Made by a program: the position numbers and the translations under genes. A stretch of DNA of 64,000 bases from Gemmataceae bacterium (GTDB lineage Bacteria; Planctomycetota; Planctomycetia; Gemmatales; Gemmataceae): assembly GCA_901538445.1 (NCBI GenBank), contig LR594584.1, forward strand, positions 4,185,006 through 4,249,005. Direction: 5' to 3'. A model generated the notes under the pieces. That model ran no database searches. It had not been told where the DNA came from and saw nothing but the letters and a program-made list of their open reading frames with translations. How positions within the stretch are numbered: position 1 is the stretch's first letter; each line of letters begins with the position of its first letter. Below are positions 61,411 to 64,000 of this stretch, piece after piece.

Positions 61411-62454
61411 CTACCCGCCGCTCACCTCGCGCCATCGGGCGCGAACCTTGTCGGGCGGGGCGGTGCCTGTCACGCCGAGTTGCTGGATCGTGATCGACGC
61501 CACAAGGTTCCCGAACGCCGCCGCCTGCTCGTGCGTCAGCCCTGACACCATCGCCGACGTGATCCCCGCCGACGTGCTATCCCCCGCCCCGCAAATGTCG
61601 ATCGGCCCGGTGACGCGGTATGCGGGTACGTTGCACTTGGAACCGTTCGCCCTTAAATCCCACACGTCGATCCCGTTCTCGCCATCCGTCGCGAACACGA
61701 ATCGTCCAGGCGGCACCGACTTCATGTCGGCAGCGTCGTATAGGGATCGAGGGCCGCTATGCGCTTCAGGTGCGAGTTCACGGAACGACTTGAACTCCCG
61801 ACTATTCGGCTTCATGCACACGTTTCGGAAGTGGCAAATCTGCTCGCGGCTGTCGGCCAGGACGAACTTGTCGGGGTCGCGTGCGCCCAACTCGGCGATG
61901 TGGTCGCGGACGCGCTTCGTCACCACGCCGCAATCGACCTCGCTCACCTGATCGAGCACGATGAGCGCGTCGAGCTTCGGCCACGCCTCATCAAGAAGCC
62001 GAATGATCTGCTCTTCGGCGTCGGCTGTCGTCTTCACGCGGTTCTTGATGTCGAGGCGGTTGAGTTCGCGGACGGTGCAACCCTCGTGCAGCATCGGCTT
62101 CGTGTACGTCGGCGTGCGGCGGTCCGGCAGCAGGAAGACGTGGCTCTGGTCCACCGCGGGGAGTTGCCGCAGCGCTTGCTGAAGTTCGTACCCCTCGCCG
62201 TCGTCGCCGATGAACGCGATCGGCACGATGCGGCCGACGCCGAGCGCCGCGAGGTTGTTCACCACGGTGCCGACCGCCCCGGGGTACGCCCGCACCCCCG
62301 TCACCTGGTACGCCGTCAGCCCGGTCTCGACCGACGGCTCGTTGCGGGCCGCGTCGATGTCGAGGTAGCGGTCGAGGAACAGGTCGCCGAGCACCCCGAC
62401 GGTGCGATGGGGGACCGTGGAGAGGACGCGCTCGACGAGGTCGTTGGTGAGCAT
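61411..62454 (-). CDS. PfkB-family carbohydrate kinase
   Basis: 347 aa. Ribokinase-type fold: N-terminal LGDLFLDRYLDID (about 22-34), GGxG-like region YPGAVGTVVNNLAALGVGRI (about 57-76), and the PfkB signature with the catalytic Asp in DICGAGDSTSAGI (about 284-296). The layout is like the sugar-kinase half of HldE/RfaE, which phosphorylates D-glycero-D-manno-heptose 7-phosphate, but the sugar cannot be assigned. No adenylyltransferase half is present. Confidence 0.88.
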   Translation of the reverse strand: MLTNDLVERVLSTVPHRTVGVLGDLFLDRYLDIDAARNEPSVETGLTAYQVTGVRAYPGAVGTVVNNLAALGVGRIVPIAFIGDDGEGYELQQALRQLPAVDQSHVFLLPDRRTPTYTKPMLHEGCTVRELNRLDIKNRVKTTADAEEQIIRLLDEAWPKLDALIVLDQVSEVDCGVVTKRVRDHIAELGARDPDKFVLADSREQICHFRNVCMKPNSREFKSFRELAPEAHSGPRSLYDAADMKSVPPGRFVFATDGENGIDVWDLRANGSKCNVPAYRVTGPIDICGAGDSTSAGITSAMVSGLTHEQAAAFGNLVASITIQQLGVTGTAPPDKVRARWREVSGG

Positions 62455-62460
62455 GGAGAA

Positions 62461-62556
62461 AGTGCGAGTGACTAGTGTGAGTGCGAGTGAAGAACCAAGA
62501 CCCCGGCACGTTGGGATCTCGGGTCTTCACTCACACTCACACTAGCCACTCTCACT
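62461..62556. repeat. Word-type hairpin, GAGTGGCTAGTG family (copy 2)
   Basis: Arms 62461-62493 and 62524-62556 pair at 30 of 33 positions. Shares GTGCGAGTG and CTAGTG words with 58446-58529. It starts 6 bp before the PfkB start on the minus strand. Confidence 0.88.
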
Positions 62557-62593
62557 CGATCCAGCCACTCGCCCCGGACCAACCCGCCTCAAC

Positions 62594-63913
62594 TCAGTAC
62601 TGGAACTGCGCCCCGAAAGTGAGCCCCTGCACGACGAAGCTGTTCGCGTTCCAGGCGAACGTCGGGACCGGGCTCGGGGTGCTCGGCGCGCCGCCGTTGG
62701 TGAACCGGATCGTGCTCGGGTCGATGAGCGGGTTCACGAAGCTCCCGGCCCGCACCACGCTGCTCAGGTAGATCAGCGAGTACCCGAACGAGACCTGGAA
62801 GTTGCTCGTGAAGTTGTACGTCAGCTTCAGGTCGATGTCCTGCATGTACGCAAACTTGCTCCGGGAGAACCCGCCGAGGTTCTGGCTCCGGGCCAGCAGG
62901 CCGCCGGCCTCGGTCGTCACCACGCCGCTCTGGGTAATCGTGTTCGAGCCGAAGATGTCCACCCGCTGGTTCACCCCGCCGATGCCCGACTTGCTGGTAA
63001 ACTGGAACCCGAAGCCCGGCTCGGTGCCGCCGTAGATGATGTTGAACCCGATCTGGCCGCCGTAGAACGAGTTGTGCGTGCGGAACAGGTCGGTGATGGC
63101 GACCGAGTCCCCGGTCGGGAACTGCGAGAACGTCGACACGCCCACGCTCTCCCGCAGGTCGATGTACCGGAACCCCGCAAGGAGGTTCGTCTGGTCCGCG
63201 ACGAACGTGTACCACGCGCGGCGGGCGTTCACGTCGAACCCGTACAGCTGGCTCGTGACGGTGGACTCGACGGCCCCGTTGTACTGGTTGGGCACCGAGA
63301 TGTTCACGGTCGCCGGGGTGCCGCCGGCGGAGGCGTCGAGGAACGGGCGGCCGAGGAACACCGGGGTGCCGTCGTTGGCCAGTTGGGTGTCGAGGTTCTG
63401 CTGCTGGAGCAGGAACCCGGAGAAGTCGACCCCGAACCTGTCGAAGTTCACCCCGGCGTTGACGCGGACGCCGCTCACCCCGTTGTACCCGACCCGCGGG
63501 TCGGACGGGAAGTTCGTCGCGGGGAAGGCGTTCGGGGTGTTCACCAGGGCCGACGGGATCGTCTGCACCAGTGTCGGCACCTGCATCGAGTTGTACCAGA
63601 ACAGCGTGTAGTCCGCCCCGATCCAGAACCGCGGCCCGCACATCGGGAACGGGTGGCCCGCCGGGGCCAGGCCGCCGTCGCCGGTCAGGCCGGTGAACGT
63701 CGCCTCGGACAGCGTCGGGGCGACCGCGGCCGGGGCACCCGACTCGATCAGGAGCGGGGCGGCCGGCGCGGGTGCGGCCGGGACCGGCGCGGCCTTCTCG
63801 ACCACCGCGGCCTTCGGGGCCGGGACCGGGGGGAGCGCCGCGGGCGGCCCCTGGGCCGCTGCCTGCGCCGCCGTCAACAGGCCGAGCGAACACGACAAAA
63901 GTGAAGCGCGCAT
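62594..63913 (-). CDS. BBP7-type outer-membrane beta-barrel protein (paralogue)
   Basis: 439 aa. Signal peptide (LLSCSLGLLTAAQAAAQG), then an Ala/Pro-rich linker and the barrel from about residue 95, opening with CGPRFWIGADYTLFWYNSMQVP, a hallmark of BBP7 proteins, and ending in NANSFVVQGLTFGAQFQY. Compared with the paralogue at 32237 the Pro/Ala segment is longer and the conserved C-terminal QGFTIGLETRY/QGLTFGAQFQY ending is shared. The remaining 87 bp of the window hold nothing recognised. Confidence 0.88.
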   Translation of the reverse strand: MRASLLSCSLGLLTAAQAAAQGPPAALPPVPAPKAAVVEKAAPVPAAPAPAAPLLIESGAPAAVAPTLSEATFTGLTGDGGLAPAGHPFPMCGPRFWIGADYTLFWYNSMQVPTLVQTIPSALVNTPNAFPATNFPSDPRVGYNGVSGVRVNAGVNFDRFGVDFSGFLLQQQNLDTQLANDGTPVFLGRPFLDASAGGTPATVNISVPNQYNGAVESTVTSQLYGFDVNARRAWYTFVADQTNLLAGFRYIDLRESVGVSTFSQFPTGDSVAITDLFRTHNSFYGGQIGFNIIYGGTEPGFGFQFTSKSGIGGVNQRVDIFGSNTITQSGVVTTEAGGLLARSQNLGGFSRSKFAYMQDIDLKLTYNFTSNFQVSFGYSLIYLSSVVRAGSFVNPLIDPSTIRFTNGGAPSTPSPVPTFAWNANSFVVQGLTFGAQFQY

Positions 63914-64000
63914 GGCGAGGATACCCCGTTAGTGCGCCCGCGCGGTGCGGGCCGGAAAGACCAAACTTGCATGAGATATCGGACGGGGCACTCGGAGCGG

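Overview
The window is about 64 kb of very GC-rich bacterial DNA that reads as a planctomycete of the Gemmata lineage (Gemmataceae). The evidence is the mix of families: a DUF1549/DUF1553 cytochrome-like protein followed by a DUF1501 protein and a WD40 protein, two BBP7-type outer-membrane proteins, TIGR03067-like and TIGR03066-like small secreted proteins, proteins with an N-terminal zinc ribbon followed by a membrane anchor, several Ser/Thr kinases, caspase-like proteases, WD40 propellers and an ECF sigma factor. No rRNA, tRNA, CRISPR array or prophage was recognised.

Layout. 1-3.2 kb: the 3' part of recJ, a DTW-domain tRNA-modification enzyme and an acetamidase/formamidase. 3.2-14 kb: a signalling block on the minus strand (receiver-like small protein, membrane-anchored Ser/Thr kinase, WD40-caspase, second caspase with a DUF4384-like tail, lipoprotein) with a divergent ECF sigma factor. 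14-20.3 kb: housekeeping (DinB-like protein, zincin, rpmB, gatC, gatA, thiL) interrupted by a HEPN-like two-gene cassette flanked by a 37-bp duplication of the gatA tail, then a Uma2 nuclease. 20.6-29.6 kb: WD40 protein, CRTAC1-like protein, a kinase with leucine-rich repeats, an insertion sequence and a repeat-rich gap. 29.6-40.2 kb: catalase-like peroxidase, TolC-type lipoprotein, BBP7 protein, membrane protein, nucleotidyltransferase, PLP aminotransferase and a giant PQQ-propeller protein. 40.4-45.8 kb: an AT-richer small lipoprotein and the DUF1549-DUF1501-WD40 operon. 46-64 kb: queC/queD, CYTH and Rieske proteins, a C-terminal CxxCH cytochrome, small secreted proteins, ettA, a MazEF-like toxin-antitoxin pair, a LolD/FtsX-type ABC exporter, a PfkB-family sugar kinase and a second BBP7 protein.

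The most striking structure not explained by genes is a dense set of about 20 long inverted repeats. They lie in most gaps between genes, mainly at gene 3' ends and in most convergent gaps. They fall into two architectures. One is conserved palindromes whose arms can themselves fold (nested hairpins), found as recurring families. The other is hairpins whose arms are degenerate tandem arrays of 7-9 nt words. One word-type hairpin lies in frame inside a kinase gene between the HRD and DFG motifs. The IS element sits inside the outer arm of another palindrome, and the opposite arm allows the empty site and a 3-bp target duplication to be reconstructed.
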